Positions 24,957-31,704 of a stretch of DNA of 46,823 bases are shown here, piece after piece (the stretch's first letter is position 1; every line of letters starts with the position of its first letter). Origin of the DNA: Corallococcus terminator (GTDB taxonomy: Bacteria > Myxococcota > Myxococcia > Myxococcales > Myxococcaceae); NCBI RefSeq assembly GCF_003611635.1, contig NZ_RAVZ01000026.1:1-46823 (forward strand). Direction: 5' to 3'. The position numbers and the translations under genes were made by a program. The notes under the pieces were generated by a model. It ran no database searches. It was not told where the DNA came from and saw nothing but the letters and a program-made list of their open reading frames with translations.

Positions 24957-25005
24957 GGGGCGGTACCTGGAGAGGGGGTCTCCAGGTGTCGCCCCGCGGT
25001 GTTTT
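24957..25005 (+). terminator. Strong hairpin terminator after the secreted-protein gene
   Basis: GGGGCG / CGCCCC (6 bp) and ACCTGGAGA / TCTCCAGGT (9 bp) stack across a symmetrical 2x2 mismatch, with a five-G loop. The stem ends at 24995 and is followed by GCGGTGTTTT. It lies 70-108 bases after the stop. Confidence 0.65.
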
Positions 25006-25045
25006 GTAGCCGAAGGCGCCGGGTGCCTTTCGCGAGCGGGCCTGT

Positions 25046-25051
25046 TAGGCA
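25046..25051 (+). promoter_or_regulatory. Possible -10 element (TAGGCA)
   Basis: TAGGCA ends 10 bases before the ATG of the SDR gene; there is no clear -35 and only a weak ribosome site. It is one of the recurrent TAG hexamers near start codons in this window. Confidence 0.25.
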
Positions 25052-25061
25052 GGGCCCGCAT

Positions 25062-25787
25062 ATGGGGACCGCATTCATCACGGGCGCGGGCGTGCGCGTC
25101 GGAAGCGCGGTGGCCCGCGCGCTGGGCCGTGCCGGCTATGACCTGGCGCTCCACGCGAACCGCTCCGTGGGCTCGCTGGAGTCGCTGGCGGACGAGCTGA
25201 GGGCGCTGGGCCGCGACGTCACGCTCTACAGCGCCGACCTCTCCGACCCGGAGGCGGTGGACGCGCTGGGCGCGAAGGTGGCGGGGGCGCATCCCGCGCT
25301 GGACGTGGTCGTCCACAACGCGGGCCTGTACGAGCGCGTGGCCTTCGCGGCCATCACCCGGGTGCAGTACCGCAAGATGCTCGGCGTGAACGTGGACGCG
25401 CCCTTCTTCCTGACGCAGGCGCTGTTGCCGTCGCTGCGCGCGGGGAAGGACCCCGTGGTGGTGCACCTGACCGACATCGGCGGCGAGCGGGCGGTGAACC
25501 ACTACGCGCACTATTCGGTGAGCAAGGCGGGGCTGGTGATGCTGACGCGCGCGCTGGCGGTGGAGCTGGCGCCGCACGTGCGCGTCAACGCCATCTCCCC
25601 GGGCGTGGTGGCCTTCCCCGAGCACTTCGACGAAGCGGCGCGACAGGCCGAGCTCCAGCGCGTCCCCATGGGCCGCGAGGGCAGCGTGGAGGATGTCGCG
25701 CGCACGGTCCTCTTCCTGGCGCGCGAGGCGCCGTACCTCACCGGACAGGTCATTGCCCTGGACGGTGGAAGGAGCGCCCAACTGTGA
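25062..25787 (+). CDS. Short-chain dehydrogenase of pteridine reductase (FolM/PTR1) type
   Basis: NADPH-dependent reductase of 241 residues. The dinucleotide loop reads TGAGVRVG, the TGxxxRxG variant that marks pteridine reductases and FolM, unlike the usual SDR TGxxxGxG. The catalytic Tyr-Lys is in YSVSK (about residues 151-155), with NAG near 88 and the ISPGV turn after it. Its stop overlaps the GTG of the FolB-cupin gene (GTGA), so the two products are made together. This supports a role in dihydropteridine or dihydromonapterin reduction, although a general SDR cannot be excluded. Confidence 0.82.
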   Translation: MGTAFITGAGVRVGSAVARALGRAGYDLALHANRSVGSLESLADELRALGRDVTLYSADLSDPEAVDALGAKVAGAHPALDVVVHNAGLYERVAFAAITRVQYRKMLGVNVDAPFFLTQALLPSLRAGKDPVVVHLTDIGGERAVNHYAHYSVSKAGLVMLTRALAVELAPHVRVNAISPGVVAFPEHFDEAARQAELQRVPMGREGSVEDVARTVLFLAREAPYLTGQVIALDGGRSAQL

Positions 25788-26578
25788 GTGACGAGCCCGC
25801 GTTGATCCACCCCCTCGTCACCGACGCGCAGGGCCGTCCGCTGGACGTGATGCAACTGCGCGGGCTCACGGTGGACTGCATCGTGGGCCTCTACAACCGC
25901 GAGCGCGTGACGCCGCAGCCGCTGCGCCTGGACGTGGCGCTCTTCCTGGACGCAAGGCAGGCGGCGGTGGGCGGGAAGCTGGCGAACACGGTGCACTACG
26001 GACGGCTGGCCGGAGAGCTGAGATTCCTCCTGGATGCCTGCCGCTTCGAACTGCTGGAGTCCGCGGCGGAGGCGGTGTGCCGGTACATCCTGGCGCCACC
26101 CACGGACGCCGCGCCGCACGCGCGGGTGCGGGCAGCCACGGTGCGCGTGACGAAGCCGGAGGCGCTGGGCGGGTGGGCCATCCCCTCGCTCCAGGTGCAC
26201 CGTACGGCGGAGGAGATGCTCTTCCGTACTGAGGAGAAGCCCTTCGGCCGGGTGGACGTCATCCACGAGGGCGCGACCTACGGCATCTACCGGCTGCGGG
26301 TGGACTCGGGAGGACGCATCCCCGTGCGCACGGACGGGCACACCGAAGGGTGTGAGCTGGTGCTGGGTGCGGGGTTGTTGCTCCAGGGCCAGCCGGTGTC
26401 GCGGGGCATGGCCTTCCACGTGCCGCGCGACCGGGTGCACCGCTACGACAACCCGACGACCACCGAGCAGACGGTGCTGGGCGTGTACCGGCCGCGCCTC
26501 GTGCCGCAGGGGGAGGGAAGTCCGGACGCGGTGGAAGCCGCGCCGGGGCCGGGGACGCTGTACTACCTGCCCGAGTAG
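25784..26578 (+). CDS. folB: Dihydroneopterin aldolase (FolB) fused to a cupin domain
   Basis: Bifunctional-looking protein of 264 residues. Residues ~23-135 are FolB: LTVDCIVGLYNRER with Glu40, TVHYG with Tyr72 and RVTKPEAL with Lys124 match the catalytic residues of dihydroneopterin aldolase, which forms 6-hydroxymethyl-dihydropterin for folate. Residues ~150-245 form a cupin barrel (IPVRTDGHTEGCELVLGAGLLLQGQPV...AFHVPRDRVHRYDNP), with His and Glu in the usual metal-site motifs. FolB is normally ~120 residues and standalone, so the cupin is an addition whose role is unknown (a second pterin step or ligand sensing). It overlaps the SDR gene by 4 bases. Confidence 0.85.
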   Translation: MSDEPALIHPLVTDAQGRPLDVMQLRGLTVDCIVGLYNRERVTPQPLRLDVALFLDARQAAVGGKLANTVHYGRLAGELRFLLDACRFELLESAAEAVCRYILAPPTDAAPHARVRAATVRVTKPEALGGWAIPSLQVHRTAEEMLFRTEEKPFGRVDVIHEGATYGIYRLRVDSGGRIPVRTDGHTEGCELVLGAGLLLQGQPVSRGMAFHVPRDRVHRYDNPTTTEQTVLGVYRPRLVPQGEGSPDAVEAAPGPGTLYYLPE

Positions 26579-26594
26579 GCAGCATCGCTCGCCT

Positions 26595-26623
26595 CGGGGG
26601 TGGGCGGCCAGGCGACGCCCCCG
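26595..26623 (+). terminator. Possible hairpin after folB
   Basis: CGGGGG (26595-26600) can pair with CCCCCG (26618-26623), with partial pairing inside the loop. The TAGGGT hexamer of the possible next promoter starts two bases later. There is no T-run. Confidence 0.3.
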
Positions 26624-26624
26624 G

Positions 26625-26630
26625 TAGGGT
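26625..26630 (+). promoter_or_regulatory. Possible -10 element (TAGGGT) for the transporter gene
   Basis: Same hexamer as at 10254. It lies 70 bases before the transporter ATG and just after the folB hairpin, so the transporter may be its own transcription unit. No -35 is recognised. Confidence 0.28.
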
Positions 26631-26699
26631 GTGCTTAGCTCCGGGGTGTTCCGGGGACGGCCCCCTGGGCGTGGCGTTGGCGCACGAAGGACTCGTCGG

Positions 26700-27446
26700 A
26701 TGAACCTGGACAGGCGGATTCAGCTCTTCATGGTGCTCGCGGGGGTGTTCATCACCTCGCTGGTGGTGGGCGACATCATCGGAGTGAAGCTGTTTGAAGT
26801 GCACCTGGGCTCGATGCCGGTGGTGCTGTCGGCGGGGATGTTGACGTTCCCGGTGACGTTCCTGCTCACGGACATCCTCAACGAGTTCTACGGCAAGAAG
26901 GCCGCGCGCTTCATCACGTGGGTGGGCTTCTTCATGGCCATCTTCACCTTCGCGGTCATCGCCGTGGCGGTGCGGGTGGAGTGGGCGCCCATGACGCTGG
27001 CAAAGGACTACAGCGGGACGGTGGCGGGGTCGTTCAACAACGTCTTCGCCGGCTCGCAGCGCATCCTGATGGCGTCGATGGTGGCGTACCTGGTGGGCCA
27101 GTTCGCGGACATCGGGATGTTCAACCTGCTCAAGCGCACGACGAACAACCGGATGCTGTGGCTGCGCGCCACGGGCTCCACGGTGGTGTCGCAGCTCATC
27201 GACACGACGGTGGTGCAGTACATCGCGTGGACGGGCGTGCTGCCCCACGACGTCATCGTGCGGATCATCTACACGTCGTACGCGGCGAAGCTGCTGGTGG
27301 CGCTGGGCCTGACGCCGCTCATCTACCTGGGGCACACGTTCGTGGAGCGCAAGCTGGGCATCGCCCCGGTGGTGCTGGGCCCGGACGGTGAGCCGGTAAA
27401 CCTCCCGGCACCCGCCGCCGAGTCCTCTCCGGCACGCGCGGCCTGA
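26700..27446 (+). CDS. Queuosine-precursor transporter (VUT/YhhQ family)
   Basis: Inner-membrane transporter of 248 residues with about six hydrophobic helices. GAAGG precedes the ATG at ~9 bases. The VUT/YhhQ signature is visible early: VVGDIIGVKLFEV, then FPVTFLLTDILNEFYGKKAARFITW, and later the GSTVVSQLIDTTVVQYIAW helix with conserved Gln, Asp and Thr residues. The family imports preQ0/preQ1 for tRNA queuosine. A Pro/Ala tail ends the protein. It follows the folate genes by 121 bases, and pterin and deazapurine metabolism share GTP-derived precursors, so the neighbourhood makes sense. Confidence 0.85.
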   Translation: MNLDRRIQLFMVLAGVFITSLVVGDIIGVKLFEVHLGSMPVVLSAGMLTFPVTFLLTDILNEFYGKKAARFITWVGFFMAIFTFAVIAVAVRVEWAPMTLAKDYSGTVAGSFNNVFAGSQRILMASMVAYLVGQFADIGMFNLLKRTTNNRMLWLRATGSTVVSQLIDTTVVQYIAWTGVLPHDVIVRIIYTSYAAKLLVALGLTPLIYLGHTFVERKLGIAPVVLGPDGEPVNLPAPAAESSPARAA

Positions 27447-27452
27447 ACGGCG

Positions 27453-27458
27453 TAGACT
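27453..27458 (+). promoter_or_regulatory. Possible -10 element (TAGACT)
   Basis: TAGACT ends 22 bases before the ATG of the small membrane protein and is followed by its Shine-Dalgarno sequence. It is identical to the -10 at 38363-38368. No -35 is apparent. Confidence 0.3.
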
Positions 27459-27480
27459 GCGTGGGAGGGAGGACGCACCC

Positions 27481-27930
27481 ATGCAGTTCACGCTTGTTGA
27501 GTGCTCACCATCGCTTGTTGAGCAGTTCTTCATGACAATGCTCTTCGCCTTGTTTCTGGTGGGCATCCCCCTGGTGCTCTGGTTGAGGCAGGGCCCTCGC
27601 GACGGGCGTGACGTCCTGGGCTCAGCGTCGGCGCCACCCCGAAGCTTCTTCCAGGGCTTCCGAGACCTCATGGGCTGGGCCTGCCTGGCGGTCCTCTTCA
27701 GCGGGCCGGTGCTGGTCGCCATGGCCGTCGTCATCAAGGCGGATGCGATATTCTTCGACCCTGCCGACGCGATGCTCGGAGGCTCCCTGATCAATTTGCT
27801 GGTCGATACCCCTTTCACCTGGGGGTTGTTCGCCGCGATGACGGTGCTTGGAGCCCTCTTACGGGTGCGGTGGCTGCGGAACGATTCGTCCTACCGGGAC
27901 GTGCTCCACATTGGAGCCCACGCAACCTGA
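27481..27930 (+). CDS. Small three-helix membrane protein
   Basis: Hypothetical inner-membrane protein of 149 residues with an excellent GGAGGGAGG before the ATG. Hydrophobic segments are near residues 16-34, 65-86 and 103-127, with a polar ~30-residue loop after the first. The codon GC bias is weaker than in the neighbours, which hints at a younger or less constrained gene. I do not recognise a family. Confidence 0.6.
   Translation: MQFTLVECSPSLVEQFFMTMLFALFLVGIPLVLWLRQGPRDGRDVLGSASAPPRSFFQGFRDLMGWACLAVLFSGPVLVAMAVVIKADAIFFDPADAMLGGSLINLLVDTPFTWGLFAAMTVLGALLRVRWLRNDSSYRDVLHIGAHAT
27491..27522 (+). repeat. 11-base direct repeat with 21-base period
   Basis: CGCTTGTTGAG occurs at 27491-27501 and 27512-27522, within the first codons (it encodes LVE twice). 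The two-turn spacing would suit a dimeric DNA-binding protein, but a simple duplication is equally likely. Confidence 0.5.
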
Positions 27931-27946
27931 CGGACAAGGAGGGGCG

Positions 27947-27965
27947 AGGCTCGTGGAAGGAGCCT
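27947..27965. terminator. Hairpin between convergent genes
   Basis: AGGCTC (27947-27952) pairs with GAGCCT (27960-27965) around GTGGAAG and is followed by a C/T-rich stretch. It sits in the 48-base gap before the U32 protein stop and is probably a bidirectional end signal. Confidence 0.4.
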
Positions 27966-27978
27966 GGCCCTTCTTCAT

Positions 27979-30588
27979 CTAGCGAGCGGTCGCGGCCGGG
28001 TGCTTGAGCACCTGCATGGTGCCGCGCGTGACGCCAAACTGCTCATGCACGGCGGCGCGCTTCACGGCCTCCGTGGGTGACAGCCGTCCCGCGAGCAGCT
28101 CCTGATACGCGGTCAGCACGCGCGCTGCTTCCTCGCGTGTCTCGCGCACGAACTCCACCCGGAACCGCCGCACGCCCCGCTCCAACAATCTGGGCACCAG
28201 CGACGCCGCGCTCTGTGCCTGCGCGTTGAACACCGTGTTGCGGCACCCCACGTCCACGACGACCGGATGCTCCAGCCCCAGCCGGTCCTTGAGCGCGATG
28301 GCGTGCTTCTCACACGGCCGTCCGCAGGTCCGGTAGTCGCGCCCGTTGGACAGCGTGTGCGAATACACGCAGTGCTCGGTGTGGAACGTGGCGATGTGGT
28401 GGTGCAGCGCCACCGCGAACCGGTGCGCGGGCGCCTTCTCCAGGAGCGCGAAGAGCTGATCCGAGTCCAGGTCGTGGGAAACCGTCAGCGTGTCCAGCCC
28501 CAGCCCCAGCAGGTGCGCCGCCGTCAGTGAGTTGGTGACGTTGAGCGAGAAGTCCCCATGCAGCGCCGGCCGTGACGCCCCCGCCGGCTGCTCCAGGAAG
28601 TGCATCATCGCGCCCCAGTGCCGCACCAGCACCGCGTCCGGGCGCAGCCGGTCCAGGCGCGTGTCGTAGCCCTCCTCGCCCGGCTTCTGCACGCGCACGG
28701 TGGCGATGGTGACGCGAAGCCCCGCCGCCCGAGCCCGCTCCACCGCGCGCTGGAGCCCCACCATCTCCATCCAGTCCAGCTCCACCTCGCCCACGCCCGC
28801 CGCGATGGCCGCCTCCAACTGCGCCTCGTTCCGGCACAGCGGCAGCAACCTCGGTCCCGCGTCCACGGGCCGTGACTCCACCCGCGCCAGCAATCCCTGG
28901 CGGACCCCGTCCTCCACAGCGTCGGCGCTCACGGTCCGCGCTGGCCCCCGCTCCACGTCCGCCGTCAGCTCCGCCACCAACTGCCGGCGCAGCGCCTTCA
29001 GCTCCGACACCGGCAGGTGCAGCCCCGGCGCCAGGCCCGAGCAATCCAGCGCCGCCAGATGGAACGAAGTCCCACCCAGCGCCGCCAGCTTGTCCTTGAG
29101 CAGCGCCGCGTCCACGCCCGCACCTCGCGAAGGCGCGAGCACTGTCGTCCCCACCGCCTCCCGCACGAACCGCCCCGCGCTCATCCGCACGCGAAGCGGA
29201 GCCCCCTCCACGCCAGACACCCACAGCGACAGCGGGATGCGGCCTTCGGGCTCACCTTCCGCGAGCAGCCCCTCCGTGCGTCGTGCGAGCGCGGGGTCGC
29301 TGTTCAGCCACACGCGCTGCCCCGGCTCCACGCGGCCCAGGTCTGGCCCGGGGTGGCCAAAGCCCAGCACCCACGCATCGCCCTCGCGGTCCACGCGGAA
29401 GATGGGGCCGCCCGGCTCATGCTTGTCCTCGGGAGCGCCCGCGTCGAACACCACGCCCATGCCCGGACGCGGATCCACATCCGCCGGATCCGGCTCGCCT
29501 GAAAGTGGCGCGGACACCGCTCCCGTCGCGGACTCCGGCCGCTGTTCGCCCAAGCCCAGCGCACCCGTCCACGGCCGGTCATCCGGCGCCACCAGCACGT
29601 CCTTGCCCGCCACCGCGATGACCCGGCCCAGGTACAGCCCGCGGTGTTTCGGGAAGCGCCCCTCCACCAGCGTCTGGTGGTCGGACCCGGCCAGGAACCC
29701 GTGCGAGAACCCCCGGCTGTACGACAGCGACATCTCCGCCAGGTCCTTCGCCAGCCGCGCGCCGTCGGGCTTCCCGGCCATCACGCCGTCCAGCCAGCGG
29801 CGGTAGCCCTGCACCGTGCTGGAGACGTACTGCGGTCCTTTGAGCCGACCCTCAATCTTGAGGCTGTGCACGCCGATGTCCGCCAGCTCCGGCACCGCCC
29901 TCACGCCCGCCAGGTCCTTGGGGCTGAGCAGGTACTTCACCTCGCCCAGGTCGCGCGTCTCGCCGTCCACCACCAGGTCGTAAGGCAGCCGGCAGGACTG
30001 CGCGCACTGGCCCCGGTTGGCGCTGCGTCCGCCCCACGCCTCGCTCGTGAGGCACTGGCCGCTCCAAGACATGCAGAGCGCGCCGTGGATGAAGACCTCC
30101 AGCTCGATGTCTGTCTGGGATGCCAGCCGGCGGATCTCCGCTACCGACAACTCGCGCGGCACCACCATGCGTGTGAAGCCCAGGCCCGTGGCGAACCGTG
30201 CCCCCTCCGCGCTGGACAGCGTCATCTGAGTGGACGCATGCAACTCCAACTGAGGGCACACCGCCCGCGCCAGCAGCGCCACCGCCGGGTCCTGGACGAT
30301 GAGGGCATCCACGCCCGCCCGCGCCACGCCGCGCAGCAGGTGCTCCACCACCGGCAGCTCCGGTTCGAACACCAACGTGTTCAACGTCACGTAGGCGCGT
30401 GCACCGGCGCGGTGGATGAGACCCACCGTGTCCGGCAGTCGTTCGAGCGAGAAGTTCTCCGCGCGGGCGCGCGCGTTGAACCCCTCGTCGAGCCCGAAGT
30501 ACACAGCGTCCGCGCCACTGGTGAGGGCGGCACGCAACGACTCCAGGTCACCAGCAGGGGCGAGGATTTCGGGGCGTCGGGAAGACAT
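27979..30588 (-). CDS. U32-family protein, RlhA/TrhP-like, with DUF3656-type extension
   Basis: Protein of 869 residues, cytoplasmic. The U32 core (residues ~1-330) starts with EILAPAGDLESLRAAL and contains the signature EVFIHGALCMSWSGQC and the conserved Cys set ending NRGQCAQSCRLPYDL (about residues 164-204). The middle part (about 370-620) has a DUF3656-like barrel (LGRVIAV...PGMGVVFD). A second alpha/beta lobe ends with a Cys pair, CGRPCEKH. In E. coli, members such as RlhA and TrhP hydroxylate rRNA or tRNA and depend on iron-sulfur and prephenate; the Cys set here fits a cluster. The protein is longer than most RlhA proteins. Whether it modifies RNA or another substrate cannot be told. 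Confidence 0.82.
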   Translation of the reverse strand: MSSRRPEILAPAGDLESLRAALTSGADAVYFGLDEGFNARARAENFSLERLPDTVGLIHRAGARAYVTLNTLVFEPELPVVEHLLRGVARAGVDALIVQDPAVALLARAVCPQLELHASTQMTLSSAEGARFATGLGFTRMVVPRELSVAEIRRLASQTDIELEVFIHGALCMSWSGQCLTSEAWGGRSANRGQCAQSCRLPYDLVVDGETRDLGEVKYLLSPKDLAGVRAVPELADIGVHSLKIEGRLKGPQYVSSTVQGYRRWLDGVMAGKPDGARLAKDLAEMSLSYSRGFSHGFLAGSDHQTLVEGRFPKHRGLYLGRVIAVAGKDVLVAPDDRPWTGALGLGEQRPESATGAVSAPLSGEPDPADVDPRPGMGVVFDAGAPEDKHEPGGPIFRVDREGDAWVLGFGHPGPDLGRVEPGQRVWLNSDPALARRTEGLLAEGEPEGRIPLSLWVSGVEGAPLRVRMSAGRFVREAVGTTVLAPSRGAGVDAALLKDKLAALGGTSFHLAALDCSGLAPGLHLPVSELKALRRQLVAELTADVERGPARTVSADAVEDGVRQGLLARVESRPVDAGPRLLPLCRNEAQLEAAIAAGVGEVELDWMEMVGLQRAVERARAAGLRVTIATVRVQKPGEEGYDTRLDRLRPDAVLVRHWGAMMHFLEQPAGASRPALHGDFSLNVTNSLTAAHLLGLGLDTLTVSHDLDSDQLFALLEKAPAHRFAVALHHHIATFHTEHCVYSHTLSNGRDYRTCGRPCEKHAIALKDRLGLEHPVVVDVGCRNTVFNAQAQSAASLVPRLLERGVRRFRVEFVRETREEAARVLTAYQELLAGRLSPTEAVKRAAVHEQFGVTRGTMQVLKHPAATAR

Positions 30589-30594
30589 GCCCCC

Positions 30595-30600
30595 TACCTA
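30595..30600 (-). promoter_or_regulatory. Possible -10 element (TAGGTA) for leaderless start
   Basis: On the minus strand TAGGTA is followed by GGGGGC and the ATG at 30588, the same 6-base spacing as at 12971-12976. TTTTGC precedes it. Confidence 0.33.
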
Positions 30601-30752
30601 GCAAAAGGCCCCAATCCCGCTCAATCCCGTAGGACTCCAAACGAGACGGATTCTCTTGCGTGACAAGGGTTTCGGTTGGAGGGGAACCGTGTGGTCGGAT
30701 GTTTGTGATTGTTCTGGAGGTCGAGCCGCGCCATTTCCAGAAGGGACATCCA

Positions 30753-31031
30753 ATGGAGCGCGAGCAGAGGTCCGGGGTGGGGTCCGCCCCTGGATGGCTG
30801 GAAGCGGTGGATGCCATGCGGGGCACGGTGATGCTGCTCGTGTTCCTTTCGCACTTCGCGGATGCGTCTCTCCATCCGTTGGGCGGAGAGGCCGTGCACC
30901 TACGCGAGGCTGCCGTCGGGCGTGCCTGCGTCTGGCGCTTCGTAGGAGCAGGCGGGCAGGGGAGCGGACGTCCTTTCGTTGGGTGGCGGAGGCAGTACGG
31001 CGTCCACACCCTTCGACGCAGGAGGTCGTGA
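30753..31031 (+). pseudogene. N-terminal remnant of an acyltransferase-type membrane protein
   Basis: Open frame of 92 codons with a good AAGGGA ribosome site before the ATG at 30753. Residues ~12-45 (APGWLEAVDAMRGTVMLLVFLSHFAD) have the Arg-Gly and His pattern of the first transmembrane helix of acyltransferase-3 or heparan-acetyltransferase-like proteins, which normally have 300-400 residues and ten helices. After about residue 55 the sequence becomes Arg/Gly-rich and loses any membrane character, so the rest seems lost by deletion or frameshift. The frame ends at 31031, directly before the glutaredoxin ATG. It could alternatively be a short real protein. Confidence 0.5.
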
Positions 31032-31307
31032 ATGCCCGACGTCGTCGTCTACATGAAGCCCACCTGCCCCTATTCGCGCCAGGCCATGGACCTGCTCAAC
31101 GAGAAGGGCTGCGAGTTCCAGAAGGTGAATGTCGCCGCGGACGAAGCGCGGCACGAGGAGATGAAGGAGCGCTGCGGCCGTCACACCGTGCCGCAGATCT
31201 TCATCGCGGGTCGCCACGTCGGTGGCTGCGATGACCTGTATGCGCTGGAGGAGCGTGGCGAACTGGATGGGCTGCTCGGCGGCGCCCCGTCGCCCACCGC
31301 GCTCTGA
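31032..31307 (+). CDS. Glutaredoxin with CPYS active site
   Basis: Cytoplasmic redox protein of 91 residues with GGAGGT six bases before the ATG. The fold elements are VVVYMKPTCPYSRQA (active site Cys12-Pro-Tyr-Ser15), HTVPQIFIAG with the cis-Pro, and the glutathione-binding HVGGCDDLYALEERG. Classical GrxC has CPYC; the Ser here leaves a monothiol site, so it should act on glutathione-mixed disulfides or in iron-sulfur handling, though monothiol Fe-S glutaredoxins usually have CGFS. It follows the decayed acyltransferase frame without a gap and may use the promoter of that former gene. Confidence 0.88.
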   Translation: MPDVVVYMKPTCPYSRQAMDLLNEKGCEFQKVNVAADEARHEEMKERCGRHTVPQIFIAGRHVGGCDDLYALEERGELDGLLGGAPSPTAL

Positions 31308-31704
31308 CCGGGTTCATCCGTCGTCTTTCGAGCCGTGTCCGTACTGGGAGGCATCCTCCCGCCGGGCGCGGCTCGAGTCTTTCAGACACCCCGCATTGGT
31401 ACTTCCGTTCAGTGGTCATTTCCGGGGAGGAGGCTGACTTTGTCGCCCCTCGGTGACGAGGAAATGCCCGTGGATGTTCGCGAAGGTGGGTGCCGCCTGT
31501 CCTGCGCGCGGTGCCTACCCCGCGCCACATCCGCGGTTCTCTGGCGCCGCGCCCAACCGCGCGGATTCACGCTCCCTGCATGATGGCACAGCAGGCAGGC
31601 GACCGGTGCGGCCCTGAAGTCCGGGGAATGCGCGCCGTGACTGTTGCCGTTGCCGGCCGACCCCGCGAGCGCCCTCCCGCGCCGTGAACCCACGAGGAGT
31701 CCGC
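31308..31704. other. 397-base intergenic region
   Basis: It holds the hairpin at 31328-31376 near its left end. In the remaining ~320 bases I see no gene and no convincing promoter; a small CCTCG-GTGA-CGAGG hairpin lies near 31448. The Shine-Dalgarno AGGAGT for the next gene is at its right end. Confidence 0.55.
31328..31382 (+). terminator. Nested hairpin terminator after glutaredoxin
   Basis: Outer stem TCGAGCCG (31328-31335) / CGGCTCGA (31369-31376) encloses a perfect GGGAGG-CAT-CCTCCC hairpin (31346-31360). GTCTTTC follows. It begins 21 bases after the glutaredoxin stop. Confidence 0.5.

Noticed and set aside
26579..26699. A preQ1 riboswitch before the queuosine transporter
   Set aside because: The GC-rich leader lacks the A-rich tail and H-type pseudoknot that such a riboswitch needs.
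31584..31610. A sigma-54 promoter (TGGCAC...)
   Set aside because: TGGCAC is present but no GC/TTGC element follows at the needed spacing.
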